Source: an uncultured Acidimicrobiales bacterium
GTDB taxonomy: Bacteria > Actinomycetota > Acidimicrobiia > Acidimicrobiales > SHLQ01
Length of the DNA stretch: 36,614 nucleotides
Direction of reading: 5' to 3'
Assembly: GCA_938038785.1 (NCBI GenBank)
Contig: CALHTB010000055.1
Span: forward strand, 1-36,614
The notes under the pieces are model-generated. The model was not told the DNA's origin, did not search any database, and saw nothing but the letters and a program-made list of their open reading frames with translations. Below are positions 1 to 8,353 of the stretch, in pieces; position 1 is the first letter of the stretch, and each line of letters opens with the position of its first letter. Both the position numbers and the translations under genes were made by a program.

Positions 1-745
1 CGCTCGGGACATGCAAGGTCACGTCGGCATCGAGCGTTCGGGTGATCGTACTTCCGAGATAGCGGTCAACCCAGCGCCCACGATCGGGAACACACTCGAG
101 TTGGTCAGCCCACTGGATTGGAGTGAGCGAACGGTCGACCAGAACCTGCTCGGCAATATCGAGACAGTTGGTCCGTTCGGCGGTCCACTCGATCAAGTCA
201 AAGCCGTCGAGTACGTCGTCTTCGCCCGATGCTGACCGGACATCGAGTAGGGCCAGCTGGGCCCGCGCCGTGGCTGGGGCGTCAGCTGCAGCAGCGAGAC
301 GCCGTTGCATCCGAACCTCGTCGGTCTCAGCAGCAAAGATCACCGAATCCTCGTCGGCGGTCTCGCTTTCGGGAATGTCCTCGGCACCAGCCTGAGTGAT
401 GAGCACGAGTACCGCCACGAGAACCATCAGGCCACCAGCGATGACACCGGCTACGGCGAACATTGCTCTGCGGTCCGCTTGGGCCTGGCGTGAGCGGCGA
501 GGCTCATCCTCGTCGTCAATGACCTGAGGCGTGGGGTCGTCGAGGACGGCGATCGTATGGCGCTCGGGCTCGGCTGCCGTAACACTTGGAGCGTGCCAAC
601 TACCGTCGGACGAGCGAATCCAACCGTCGAGCGGCGGGGTGTCTTCAGGCCACTCTTCAGGGGCGCGCCAGACGCCGTCGAGGTCCATCCACCACCCCGG
701 TCCGCCCCGTTTGTTTCCCCGCGAAGGGAGTTCGTTTGTCGCCAT
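1..745 (-). CDS. Membrane-anchored DUF1524/GmrSD-C-like (HNH-related) protein, C-terminus cut by window edge
   Basis: The minus strand is open from ATG at 743-745 to the window edge, giving 248 codons without a stop. The N-terminus has two Trp-rich motifs (GPGWWMDLDGVWRAP and DGWIRSSDGSWHAP) of the kind seen at the start of many acidimicrobial membrane proteins. A transmembrane helix follows (about residues 98-119), so the rest should be extracytoplasmic. The last 70 residues align by eye with the secreted actinobacterial HNH family DUF1524/GmrSD C-terminal domain: NC..AEQVL..RSLTP, then C-P-x-RGRWVDRYLG, then LDADVTLHVP. Where that family has its catalytic Asp-His, this protein has Thr-Leu, so nuclease activity is doubtful. 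Family assignment is by motif memory only, and the part beyond the window is unknown. Confidence 0.6.
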   Translation of the reverse strand, partial: MATNELPSRGNKRGGPGWWMDLDGVWRAPEEWPEDTPPLDGWIRSSDGSWHAPSVTAAEPERHTIAVLDDPTPQVIDDEDEPRRSRQAQADRRAMFAVAGVIAGGLMVLVAVLVLITQAGAEDIPESETADEDSVIFAAETDEVRMQRRLAAAADAPATARAQLALLDVRSASGEDDVLDGFDLIEWTAERTNCLDIAEQVLVDRSLTPIQWADQLECVPDRGRWVDRYLGSTITRTLDADVTLHVPS

Positions 746-1053
746 AGTCCTTGTAAACCGCCGGATCCGTCCCAGCGTGGGTAGTTCTTCTCCCACGCTT
801 TGGAGAGTATTTCACTTTCGTTTCGGCCTCCACAACACCAGAGATTTTCACCCTGACGCTGCGTGAGAATTGTCAGACTCGCCTTCGACCCTACGTGTCG
901 ATATAGGTCGACTTGTAACCACCGTCACCAAACACCCTCACTTTGGGCACCCTATATCGACTTTGCGTGAGAATCTGGGCCGTTGAAAAAACATGACGAG
1001 ATGGGAAGCGCGCGTAAACAAACCGCAGCGCAAGCTTCAAGTACCATTGAGCT
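746..1053. other. Intergenic region between divergent genes, with short repeats
   Basis: This 308-nt gap separates the minus-strand gene ending at 745 from the plus-strand gene at 1054. I find no convincing gene in it. It holds a 10-bp direct repeat GCGTGAGAAT at 861-870 and 965-974, and an inverted repeat TCGATATAGG at 898-907 with CCTATATCGA at 951-960. It is less GC-rich than its neighbours and should carry both promoters; the repeats could be binding sites for a shared regulator, which is inference. Confidence 0.5.
1042..1047 (+). promoter_or_regulatory. -10 box TACCAT, leaderless start at 1054
   Basis: TACCAT ends 6 nt before the GTG at 1054, so transcription should begin at or next to the start codon. 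No Shine-Dalgarno sequence is present. This supports the GTG start. Confidence 0.5.
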
Positions 1054-1401
1054 GTGAGCCACGCCGTAGCCCCCGATGATCTCGCCCAAACAGCAGCTCC
1101 GTACGGGGCAACGCCATTTCTCCTGTACAGCTCGGCCGACGGCTCGGCACGAGTGAACCATGTGGTTGCATCGGTCGAAACCGACCCAGCGCTCGTACGA
1201 GTCACGGGATTTGGCCGAGGTGTAGCCAAGCGTTTAGCCGAAGAAGCGCCACTCTCATTACTGTGGCCGGCGATCGAGGCTGGCGGGTTCAGCCTGATCG
1301 CAGACGGAGCTGGGTCTATCGAAGGCGATGTACTGACCATCGAAATCTCCGCAGCGGTACTGCATCGGCCGGCGCCGGTCGACGGTTCCGCTACGTGTTA
1401 A
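1054..1401 (+). CDS. Pyridoxamine 5'-phosphate oxidase-fold (PPOX-like) protein
   Basis: This 115-residue protein has features of the split-barrel flavin/F420-binding PPOX superfamily. An early strand (ATPFLLYSSADGSARVNHV) is followed by a GRGVAKRLAEEAPLSLLWP segment, and it ends with GFSLIADGAGSIEG...AAVLHRPAP, an ending common in actinobacterial PPOX-like proteins. The domain is short but complete for a minimal member. The GTG start is supported by a -10 box at 1042-1047. The last 7 bases overlap the GTG of the next gene, so the two are probably translationally coupled. The substrate and cofactor cannot be told from sequence. Confidence 0.65.
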   Translation: MSHAVAPDDLAQTAAPYGATPFLLYSSADGSARVNHVVASVETDPALVRVTGFGRGVAKRLAEEAPLSLLWPAIEAGGFSLIADGAGSIEGDVLTIEISAAVLHRPAPVDGSATC

Positions 1402-2573
1402 GGGCGAGCTTCCGCTCTACCGCTGTTACAGCCGCTGTCGTCCTGCTTGCAGTGAGCTGCAGCTCACGGACGTCCGAACCCGAGGCCACCCTCCCAAGCA
1501 CCGTCGCCCCCGCCGCCGCCGAGTCATCTGCCGGCGTCACCGGTATCAACGTCGGCATCGTGTTGAACACCACCTCACCAACAGCTGACCGCGACGCCCG
1601 CTTGGCAGATGTCATGGCCGCGTCGGCGTCAGCGGTCAGCAATGCTCAAGCAGTTGATGTTCAGGTAGAGACCGTGGCGATCTCCGACCTTGCCGAAGTA
1701 CCGGCCGCGGTGACCGACCTCGTGAACCGTGGGGTGACGGTCATTGCTACTTCATGTGATGATTCGAGCATGCCCACCGTGGTGGATGCGGCGCTCGAGG
1801 CCGAACTCCTGGCTGTAACCGGTTGCGTTGCGATCCCAAAGCCCGAGCTCGACGTCTCGAACCGGCTCTTTATCGACCTTGCCAGCCTCGATGACGCGCC
1901 ATCGGCGATGGCCCAGTGGGCTCACGACCAAGGCCACTCCTCGATTGCGGTGTTGTCGTCGGAGTTGATTCCCGATGTCAGTCAAACGTGCGCTGATGTG
2001 GAGGACTTTGCCACCGCTGCGCCCCGACAGATGGAACTTGCCACGAAAGGTTCGTTCGTGGGGTTGGTTGATGACCCGGCGGTCCTTGTTGCGTCCCTGG
2101 CTGCCCAACTGCCCAACGCAGACGTCATCGTCCTCTGCGCGCTTGCACCAGCACTGGGCGACACGGTCGCAGCGCTGCGCTCGGCCGGCCTGGAACAACC
2201 AGTTCTTGTCCCGTGGTTTGGCGAACCGCAGGTGTGGAGCGAAGGGACTTCTGACGTCTTCGTGTTCTCACCGTCGAGCCTGCAAGACGACGACCCGTCC
2301 GAGCCGGTCATCGAGCTCTACGACGAACTTGAAAACGCCGAAGCGGTCGACGTGGTCGCTGCTGACACACTCGCAGTGCTCGCAGTCGCAGCTGACAGGT
2401 CTCAGACGGTCGGGTCTCGTCGTATCGCCGACGCGCTTCGCGGAACGTCCGTCGAAGGTCTGAGCGGCACGCTTGCCATTGGTCGAGGTGTAGAGCTGCC
2501 GGTGAGGCGTCAGTATCGAGTTTTAGAAGTTACCGATGGCGAGATGACGTTCGTCGAAACGACCGGCGGTTAA
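1395..2573 (+). CDS. Type 1 periplasmic-binding lipoprotein (ABC transporter substrate-binding-like)
   Basis: From GTG 1395 the 392-residue product begins with a lipoprotein signal: basic start, hydrophobic core, lipobox LAVSC with Cys22 as the lipidated residue. The mature part resembles the Leu/Ile/Val-binding (Peripla_BP_6) fold: GINVGIVLNTTSP near residue 50, two Rossmann-like lobes, and ADVIVLCALAPALGDTVAALR in the second lobe. The reading frame is open upstream to 1263, but the in-frame GTG at 1395 puts the signal peptide at the N-terminus and overlaps the preceding stop. No permease or ATPase gene is adjacent, so it is an orphan binding protein or sensor. Its 3' end overlaps the convergent flavodoxin gene by 4 nt. 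Confidence 0.75.
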   Translation: MLRASFRSTAVTAAVVLLAVSCSSRTSEPEATLPSTVAPAAAESSAGVTGINVGIVLNTTSPTADRDARLADVMAASASAVSNAQAVDVQVETVAISDLAEVPAAVTDLVNRGVTVIATSCDDSSMPTVVDAALEAELLAVTGCVAIPKPELDVSNRLFIDLASLDDAPSAMAQWAHDQGHSSIAVLSSELIPDVSQTCADVEDFATAAPRQMELATKGSFVGLVDDPAVLVASLAAQLPNADVIVLCALAPALGDTVAALRSAGLEQPVLVPWFGEPQVWSEGTSDVFVFSPSSLQDDDPSEPVIELYDELENAEAVDVVAADTLAVLAVAADRSQTVGSRRIADALRGTSVEGLSGTLAIGRGVELPVRRQYRVLEVTDGEMTFVETTGG

Positions 2574-2998
2574 GCCGAGGCGAACTCGCTAAGCACCGTG
2601 TCGACGAACGCCGCGGCTTCTTCGTCGATCTTGTTGCGGTGGATCGTGCCCACCCCAAGGTTCACCGAGCCCATTGCCTCGAGAACCTCGCCCAGTTTGT
2701 CGGCCGCCTTGCCCGGGTTGTGGGCGTAGGTGACAAATGCGAACGTCGCCTTGTCCCACAGGTCGGGGAGCTCTCCGGCGATCTTGCCAGCTCCACCGGG
2801 GTGCTGCCCAAAGAAGAACAGCCCACCGCACCAGGTGCCGACGATTACGGCATCTGCTTGGGCCAACGCTCCGTAGTCGGGCTCGTCGACCGGGAACAGT
2901 GAAACGTCTACCCCGGCGCGTTCAAGGCGCTTTGCCACATGGCTGGCCGCGGTAGCTGTGTTTCCCGTACGCGATTCAAAAGTAACAACGACGTGCAT
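2570..2998 (-). CDS. Flavodoxin-family protein
   Basis: The 142-residue protein starts MHVVVTFESRTGNTATAA, the FMN phosphate-binding loop of flavodoxins (S/T-x-T-G-N-T, residues 9-14). A second conserved segment, DAVIVGTWCGGLFFFGQHP, matches the 50s loop region around the isoalloxazine ring. Length fits a single flavodoxin domain. It should be a cytoplasmic electron carrier or NAD(P)H:quinone-reductase-like protein, partner unknown. TAGACA lies 7 nt before the ATG, and a run of five G lies next to it, so leaderless and ribosome-binding-site starts are both possible. It sits downstream of hrpB on the same strand with a 27-nt gap. Confidence 0.8.
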   Translation of the reverse strand: MHVVVTFESRTGNTATAASHVAKRLERAGVDVSLFPVDEPDYGALAQADAVIVGTWCGGLFFFGQHPGGAGKIAGELPDLWDKATFAFVTYAHNPGKAADKLGEVLEAMGSVNLGVGTIHRNKIDEEAAAFVDTVLSEFASA

Positions 2999-3025
2999 GC
3001 CCCCATGTCTAGCAAAACCAAGTCC

Positions 3026-5506
3026 CTAAACACTGCCTCCAGAAACACTGCCTCCGGGATGCTCTGGCCAATCGTGCTTGGGGTAACGGCCGGCCATGTC
3101 TTTGCGAACCTCGGACCAACTCCCTGTCCAGAACGCTCCGAGGTCGGCGGTGAGCTGGATCGGACGGTTCGCTGGCGACAGCAGCTCGACGGTGATCGGC
3201 ACTTTCCCATCGACAATGGTTGGCGTCTTGCTGGTGCCGTAGGCGTCTTGGGCTCGCACCGAGACTTTGGGCTGTTCGCCCAGGTAATCGATCTCAGCTC
3301 GTCGCCCTCGAGCGAAGGTCACGTGCGTTGGTGCAAGCCGGTCGACAGCCTCGACTTCGTTCCAAGGCAATGCGGTTCGTAGCAGGTCAACCATGTTGAG
3401 CTTTTCGATGTCCTTGCGGCCCTGTGCACCATCAAGCCATGAACTGAACCGCTCGTGCGCGTTGGCGATGAGGCTGTCGTCATCGATAGTTGTGGCGACG
3501 AGGTCGGGTCGATGCTCGGCTACGAACCCAGCGCGTTGTTGAAAGGCCCGGGCCTTGTCGGTCCATGGGAGTACAGCGAGCTTGGTGTCGACGATCCGTT
3601 CGATGAGCGCCTCGGTCGTCGCAGCGCCTGGTTCAACCGGTTGGCTGTGTGTACCGAAGTCGAGCGCTCCGAGCCGCCGCTCGACCCGTCGGGTGAGGTC
3701 GTCTCGGTCGTCGTTCCAGTGGATGAACTCACGCTCGGTCATGTCGACCATGAACCCGAGCTCGACGTCGAGTGCGTCGATTCCCGCGGCGAGACGAATT
3801 CGAGTGTTGCGGCGATCACCGGAGAGCTCGGCAACCACGATCATGTCGTCGTGAGCAAGCGGGTCGGATTTGTCCACCTCAGCGCCCATGCCGTTGCGCA
3901 GTCGGAACCGGCCGCCCTGGCCCGCGCGCTTCTGGCCGATGCGATCGGGGTACGCGAAAGAAAGCGATCGGCCAATGTCATCGATGGAGATCACGCCTTC
4001 TTGGCCGCCGATGCGACGGATGAGTTGGCGAGCTCGACGGCGCACTTGACGCAATGCAGCCACATCGGTGCGGGGCACGCGGTAGTCGTCTTCGACGACC
4101 AGCTTGACGCGGGTCCACAAGTCAACTGGGCGTTCTGAAGGCCGACCGCCAATGACGTCTCGTTCCTCTAGCAGTGAGGCCAAGACCGCCGCCGGCCAGC
4201 CGAGTGGGCCATCACCGACCGCAGCAACCATCGCGGCGAGGCGTGGATGCAGCGGCAGGGCAAGCATGGCCCGACCCTCCGAAGTAATGCGGCGTTCGTC
4301 GTCGACCGCGCCCAACATCGCCAGTATCTCGAACGCTTCGTCGACGGCCGCCGAGCTCGGCTGGTCGAGCAAGCGGAGATCGGTGGGCGAGCTGACCCCC
4401 CAGGCCAATGCTTCGAGCACGACGCCCGACAAGTCGATCTGTTCGATTTCGGGTGCCTCGTGTGCGGACCGGCTGGCGTGTTCCATTTTCGACCAGAGCC
4501 GAATCGCCACTCCGGGACCAAGGCGGCCAGCTCGACCGGCGCGCTGGTCGGCCGACGCTTTTGAGTGGTTGACGGTGACGAGCTTGGACAGTCCCGACGC
4601 CGGGTCGTATCGGGGCTTGCGAGCGAGGCCAGCATCTACGACGGTGCCGATACCGTCGACCGTCAGCGACGTTTCGGCCACATCGGTTGCGACGACGATG
4701 CGCCGCTGACCGGGGATGGTGCGTAGCGCTGCGTCCTGCTCGTCGGACTTCAAGGCGCCGTACAACGGAAGAACAGCGGCATCGGTGTGGCGTGAGATCT
4801 CGCCGATCGACCGCTTGATCTCGCCAACGCCAGGAAGAAACACCAACACGTCACCTGGCTCGGTGAGCGCTTCGGCAACTGCGCTCCACACGGCAGCCTC
4901 GAGCTTGTCTCGGCCCTTGCGCGGACGCCATCGAACATCGATCGGAAAGGTTCGGCCGGCGCACTCGATGACCGGCGCGGGTTCGCCGCCCTCTCCGACC
5001 AGGGCCGCAACGGCCTGGGCGTCAATCGTGGCCGACATCACCAGCAGGCGTAGGTCGGGCCGGATGCTCTCGCGGACTTCGAGCGTGAGCGCCAGCCCGA
5101 GGTCGGCATGGATCGATCGCTCGTGGAACTCATCGAACAGCACCGCTGAAACCCCGGGAAGGTTTGGGTCGCGTTGAATTCGCCGGGTCAAGATTCCCTC
5201 GGTGATCACTTCAATGCGGGTGCTCGAGCTGACCTTCGTGTCGTCACGGGTTCGCCAGCCAACCGTGTCACCCACCGACTCACCCATGAGTTCGGCCATT
5301 CGACGCGCCACGGCCCGGGCGGCAACCCGTCGAGGTTCGAGCACCAAGATGACGCCGTCGTTCCATGGTTCGTTGAGCAACCGAAGCGGAACCACGGTGG
5401 TCTTGCCAGCGCCTGGTTCGGCGGTAAGAACACCCACGCCCGGGCCGGTCATTGCTCGACGGACGTCGTCGATGACCTCCTCGATTGGCAAACCCGTATC
5501 ACGCAC
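3026..5506 (-). CDS. hrpB: ATP-dependent helicase HrpB
   Basis: This 826-residue DExH-box protein has motif I AEPGAGKTT (29-37), motif II DEFH (125-128), motif III MSAT, and the RecA2 motifs VATDVAETSLTVDGI and QRAGRAGR. The long C-terminal part matches the HrpB C-terminal extension (RIRLAAGIDAL, then LPWTDKARAFQQR) and ends in the HrpB motif PANRPIQLTADLGAFWTGSW, which separates it from HrpA. HrpB proteins are putative 3'-5' RNA helicases of unsettled physiological role. The start is a GTG with a CATACT -10 box 6 nt upstream, so translation is probably leaderless. The C-terminus GGSVSGGSV arises from a short DNA duplication at 3028-3055. Confidence 0.93.
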   Translation of the reverse strand: MRDTGLPIEEVIDDVRRAMTGPGVGVLTAEPGAGKTTVVPLRLLNEPWNDGVILVLEPRRVAARAVARRMAELMGESVGDTVGWRTRDDTKVSSSTRIEVITEGILTRRIQRDPNLPGVSAVLFDEFHERSIHADLGLALTLEVRESIRPDLRLLVMSATIDAQAVAALVGEGGEPAPVIECAGRTFPIDVRWRPRKGRDKLEAAVWSAVAEALTEPGDVLVFLPGVGEIKRSIGEISRHTDAAVLPLYGALKSDEQDAALRTIPGQRRIVVATDVAETSLTVDGIGTVVDAGLARKPRYDPASGLSKLVTVNHSKASADQRAGRAGRLGPGVAIRLWSKMEHASRSAHEAPEIEQIDLSGVVLEALAWGVSSPTDLRLLDQPSSAAVDEAFEILAMLGAVDDERRITSEGRAMLALPLHPRLAAMVAAVGDGPLGWPAAVLASLLEERDVIGGRPSERPVDLWTRVKLVVEDDYRVPRTDVAALRQVRRRARQLIRRIGGQEGVISIDDIGRSLSFAYPDRIGQKRAGQGGRFRLRNGMGAEVDKSDPLAHDDMIVVAELSGDRRNTRIRLAAGIDALDVELGFMVDMTEREFIHWNDDRDDLTRRVERRLGALDFGTHSQPVEPGAATTEALIERIVDTKLAVLPWTDKARAFQQRAGFVAEHRPDLVATTIDDDSLIANAHERFSSWLDGAQGRKDIEKLNMVDLLRTALPWNEVEAVDRLAPTHVTFARGRRAEIDYLGEQPKVSVRAQDAYGTSKTPTIVDGKVPITVELLSPANRPIQLTADLGAFWTGSWSEVRKDMAGRYPKHDWPEHPGGSVSGGSV
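3028..3055. repeat. hrpB: 15-bp direct duplication at the hrpB 3' end
   Basis: AAACACTGCCTCC occurs at 3028-3040 and again at 3043-3055, separated by AG. It encodes the duplicated Gly-Gly-Ser-Val at the end of HrpB and overlaps the stop codon. It looks like a recent slippage event with no obvious function. Confidence 0.8.
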
Positions 5507-5512
5507 ATCTTC

Positions 5513-5518
5513 AGTATG
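5513..5518 (-). promoter_or_regulatory. hrpB: -10 box CATACT for hrpB
   Basis: CATACT (minus strand) ends 6 nt before the GTG of hrpB, consistent with a leaderless transcript. It is only 7 nt from the -10 box of the divergent sugar phosphorylase gene. Confidence 0.5.
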
Positions 5519-5525
5519 GGCTGCC

Positions 5526-5531
5526 TACGCT
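5526..5531 (+). promoter_or_regulatory. -10 box TACGCT for the GH13_18 gene
   Basis: TACGCT ends 7 nt before GTG 5539 and 13 nt before ATG 5545, so it favours the GTG as a leaderless start. Its -35 region would lie over the hrpB start codon. Confidence 0.5.
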
Positions 5532-5538
5532 TTGTGTT

Positions 5539-7236
5539 GTGGCAATGCGGTCAATCGACGAACTCCATGCGCGCGTCGTCGCTCACGTTGAAACCATCTG
5601 GGGCCCCGCCGTAGACGCTGCCGCGGTGGCCAATCGCTTTATCACCGCAGTTGGTATCAACCCTGAAGGCGATCTCCCGAATGCGAAGCATCGCTGGGAC
5701 GAAGGCGACGTTGCCCTCATCACCTACGGAGACTCGATTCTCGACGATGGCAAGCGGCCCCTTGAAGCCCTGGCCGACCTGGTGTCGACCGAGTTGGCCG
5801 ATGCCATCAGCGTTGTGCATGTGTTGCCGTTCAACCCCTACAGCTCGGACCGGGGCTTCTCGGTAATCGACTACACCCAGGTCGACCCCGAGCTCGGCAC
5901 GTGGGCTGACATGGATGCCCTCGGCGAGCATGTCACGTTGATGTTCGACCTCGTTCTGAACCACTGCTCGGCCGAGTCGCAGTGGTTCCAGCAATTCATC
6001 GCTGACGAGGCACCGGGCAACGCGTTCATCAAGACCGGCGACCCGTCGTGGGACCTCGCCGACGTCGTACGTCCTCGATCACTTCCGTTGCTTACCGAGT
6101 TCGAGACTGCGGCCGGACCAAAGCTCGTGTGGACTACATTCAGCGCCGATCAGGTCGACCTCGACTGGTCGAACACCGATCTCGTGGCCGAGATGTTGTC
6201 GATCATCGACCTGTACATCCAGCACGGCGCACGCCTGCTGCGTCTCGACGCGGTGGCCTACATCTGGAAGGTGCCTGGCACCACCAGCATCCACCTTCCC
6301 GAGACCCACGAGATGGTGAAGCTGCTCCATACCTTGCTCGATGCGCGAGCGCCCGAAGTGTCGATAATCACCGAGACCAACGTGCCCGACCGGGAGAACC
6401 GCTCGTACTTCGGTGACAGCGATGAAGCCCACCTCATCTACAACTTCAGCCTCCCGCCGTTGGCCATCGATGGTGTGCTCAACGGCCGCGCCGACCGGCT
6501 CGTCGAGTGGATGAACACTGCGCCTCCTCCCCCGCCCGGCACCACGCTGTTCAACTTCCTGGCCAGCCACGACGGCATCGGTGTGCGTCCGGCCGAGGGT
6601 TTCTTGTCGTCCGAAGAGATTGCGGGCCTGGTCGAGCTCACGCACGACCGCGGCGGAATGCACGGTACCTATGACCGCAACGGCGAGGCGCTTCCCTACG
6701 AGCTGAACGTGTCGTTTCCCGACCTGTTCGGCGGGCCCGATGACCCGCATATGGTCGACCGGATTCTGTTGCTACACACGATCGTCCTCGCACTCGCTGG
6801 AGTGCCTGCCATCTACATCAACTCGCTGATGGCCACGACCAACGACACCGATGCCGTCGCAGCCGACGGTGTTCGGAGGTCGATCAACCGCGGCCGAGTG
6901 CAGCGCACCAACGTTCCCGAGTTTGGCGGCGACAGCTGGCAGAGCCGGATCTACACCGGGCTGTTGACCAGAGCCGCGATTCGCCGCCGCCACAGTGCGT
7001 TCCACCCCGATGGTTCGCAGCGGCTGCACGACTTGGGTCGAGGCTTGTTGGCGATCGACCGGACATCGCCCGACCAGCACAACACCGTCACGGTGCTGTG
7101 CAACCTCACCGACGAGCCAAGGGCGATCTTCCCCGACAGGCCGGCCACGTGCCTGCTCACCGGCACGGTGTGGGAACAAAAAGTCGAGCTCGGACCGTAC
7201 GAGTCAGCCTGGCTCCTCGCCCCACACCACACCTAG
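5539..7236 (+). CDS. GH13 subfamily 18 sugar phosphorylase (sucrose / glucosylglycerate phosphorylase type)
   Basis: The 565-residue protein is a GH13 (beta/alpha)8 enzyme. It shows LPFNPYSSDRGFSVIDY near residue 96, LMFDLVLNH, the nucleophile in RLDAVAYIWK (Asp237), the acid/base in IITETNVP (Glu279) and the third acid in FLASHDGIG (Asp345). Lack of a signal peptide and these loop sequences fit subfamily 18, cytoplasmic phosphorylases that use phosphate to release glucose 1-phosphate. The context LLHTLLDARAPEVSIITETNVP followed by NFSLPPL resembles the glucosylglycerate-phosphorylase branch more than classical sucrose phosphorylase. A glucosyl-3-phosphoglycerate synthase gene 5 kb downstream supports that reading, but the acceptor is inferred. 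ATG 5545 is an alternative start. Confidence 0.8.
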   Translation: MAMRSIDELHARVVAHVETIWGPAVDAAAVANRFITAVGINPEGDLPNAKHRWDEGDVALITYGDSILDDGKRPLEALADLVSTELADAISVVHVLPFNPYSSDRGFSVIDYTQVDPELGTWADMDALGEHVTLMFDLVLNHCSAESQWFQQFIADEAPGNAFIKTGDPSWDLADVVRPRSLPLLTEFETAAGPKLVWTTFSADQVDLDWSNTDLVAEMLSIIDLYIQHGARLLRLDAVAYIWKVPGTTSIHLPETHEMVKLLHTLLDARAPEVSIITETNVPDRENRSYFGDSDEAHLIYNFSLPPLAIDGVLNGRADRLVEWMNTAPPPPPGTTLFNFLASHDGIGVRPAEGFLSSEEIAGLVELTHDRGGMHGTYDRNGEALPYELNVSFPDLFGGPDDPHMVDRILLLHTIVLALAGVPAIYINSLMATTNDTDAVAADGVRRSINRGRVQRTNVPEFGGDSWQSRIYTGLLTRAAIRRRHSAFHPDGSQRLHDLGRGLLAIDRTSPDQHNTVTVLCNLTDEPRAIFPDRPATCLLTGTVWEQKVELGPYESAWLLAPHHT

Positions 7237-7248
7237 CCCGATTCGTTC

Positions 7249-7279
7249 TTGGCATTGGCCAGAGAGGTGCGCCTAGCCT
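7249..7279 (+). promoter_or_regulatory. Probable promoter of the gene at 7307
   Basis: TTGGCA at 7249-7254 and TAGCCT at 7274-7279 are separated by 19 nt. The predicted transcript has a short leader with a good ribosome binding site, GAGGTGGG at 7296-7303, before ATG 7307. This gene therefore differs from the leaderless genes around it. Confidence 0.4.
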
Positions 7280-7306
7280 GAGATACAGAGCAACCGAGGT
7301 GGGTAC

Positions 7307-8305
7307 ATGACCAACACAAACACCAACCAGGCCGAGCTGAAAGCCACGTTGAACCTGCAACGCAAGGCAGCAATCGCAGGCGGAGGCGCGTTTGACCACG
7401 CCGGGCGAGTCACCGTAGAGCGCATGGCCAACTTCGACATGGGCCGCACCATCTTCGGCGCACTGCAGGGCCTGCCCCGCAAGTTCATGGACGAGAAGCT
7501 GGCCAAAGAACCCGTGTGGGACCAAGATGCCGCTGACGAAGTTGAAGCCGCCTACGCCGCTGGCGAGGAGGCATCGCCAGCGCCAAAGATCGACCAGCGG
7601 CTCATCGATTTCATGGTCGACGAGTGCGACTTCAGCATGGAACACGCCGACGGTACGTTCTTAGAGCACCTCGTGTTCTGCCACGACTACGCCGCTCGCT
7701 ACTACCCGCAACATTCGCCGAACGTGGCGCTGCTGCACTCGATCTTGGGCACGGCAACGAACACCTTTGCCATGGAGGCATCGAAGATCCCGAAGCTCAA
7801 GGAGCTGCTCACCGATTTCGAAGCAGTGCAGATGGAGGCGTTTCCGTCGACGCTGCGGTTGCTGTATAACAACGACTTCCTCGACGAGCTCGAACAAAAC
7901 ATGCATCGGCTCGACTCGCTGAAGGCACTGCACTTCCATCGGGTGATCGACAACGAACCGCTCACGATCAGCGCCGACGACTTGTGGATCAACCTCAACT
8001 TTCATCTGATGCACTTCGTCGACTTCATGCCGTCGGCCAACTGGTCAGCCCAACGCGCCGACCCACTCATGCAGATGTTCGAACGACTGTCCGCGTTCTT
8101 AGATCGGGCCAACAAGCGAGAGGCAATCGTCGAGGTTGACTTCCCCGCCGCCAATGGTGCACCGGTTCGTGAAGCTCGCACGATGTTCGGCCGCATAACT
8201 GGCCTGTTGCCTGCGTCGGTCACCCTCAAGCTGGCCCAGAAGTCGATCCAGGAGTACTCCGAAATGGCGGGCCACGACCTGTCGTATTCGCTCGACTGGG
8301 CGTAG
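7307..8305 (+). CDS. HD-like DUF6817-type protein of unknown function
   Basis: The 332-residue soluble protein has no signal peptide or membrane segment. Its centre (about residues 100-160) contains HADGTFLEHLVFCHDYAA and then LLHSILGTATN, resembling the His-rich DUF6817 domain (an HD-domain relative) in which the pattern H...TLLDHL...G(L)FHS.YGT recurs. The flanking N- and C-terminal parts are not familiar; the C-terminus has hydrophobic and basic helices (GLLPASVTLKLAQKSIQEY). Start choice rests on a strong ribosome binding site. A metal-dependent hydrolase is conceivable, but no reaction can be assigned. Confidence 0.6.
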   Translation: MTNTNTNQAELKATLNLQRKAAIAGGGAFDHAGRVTVERMANFDMGRTIFGALQGLPRKFMDEKLAKEPVWDQDAADEVEAAYAAGEEASPAPKIDQRLIDFMVDECDFSMEHADGTFLEHLVFCHDYAARYYPQHSPNVALLHSILGTATNTFAMEASKIPKLKELLTDFEAVQMEAFPSTLRLLYNNDFLDELEQNMHRLDSLKALHFHRVIDNEPLTISADDLWINLNFHLMHFVDFMPSANWSAQRADPLMQMFERLSAFLDRANKREAIVEVDFPAANGAPVREARTMFGRITGLLPASVTLKLAQKSIQEYSEMAGHDLSYSLDWA

Positions 8306-8312
8306 GCGCAGC

Positions 8313-8323
8313 GGGGTCTGACC
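8313..8323. repeat. Partial copy of the GGGGTCTGACC motif
   Basis: GGGGTCTGACC lies in the short gap between two plus-strand genes. It is the reverse complement of the core of the longer palindrome at 17642-17672, so the window holds one full and one partial copy of the motif. Confidence 0.35.
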
Positions 8324-8353
8324 GTTTCGCGTCGCACTCTGGAAGGCTTGGGC

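Noticed and set aside
1263..1394. Upstream extension of the substrate-binding lipoprotein
   Set aside because: It would bury the signal peptide and overlap the PPOX gene by 139 nt; GTG 1395 gives a proper lipoprotein start.
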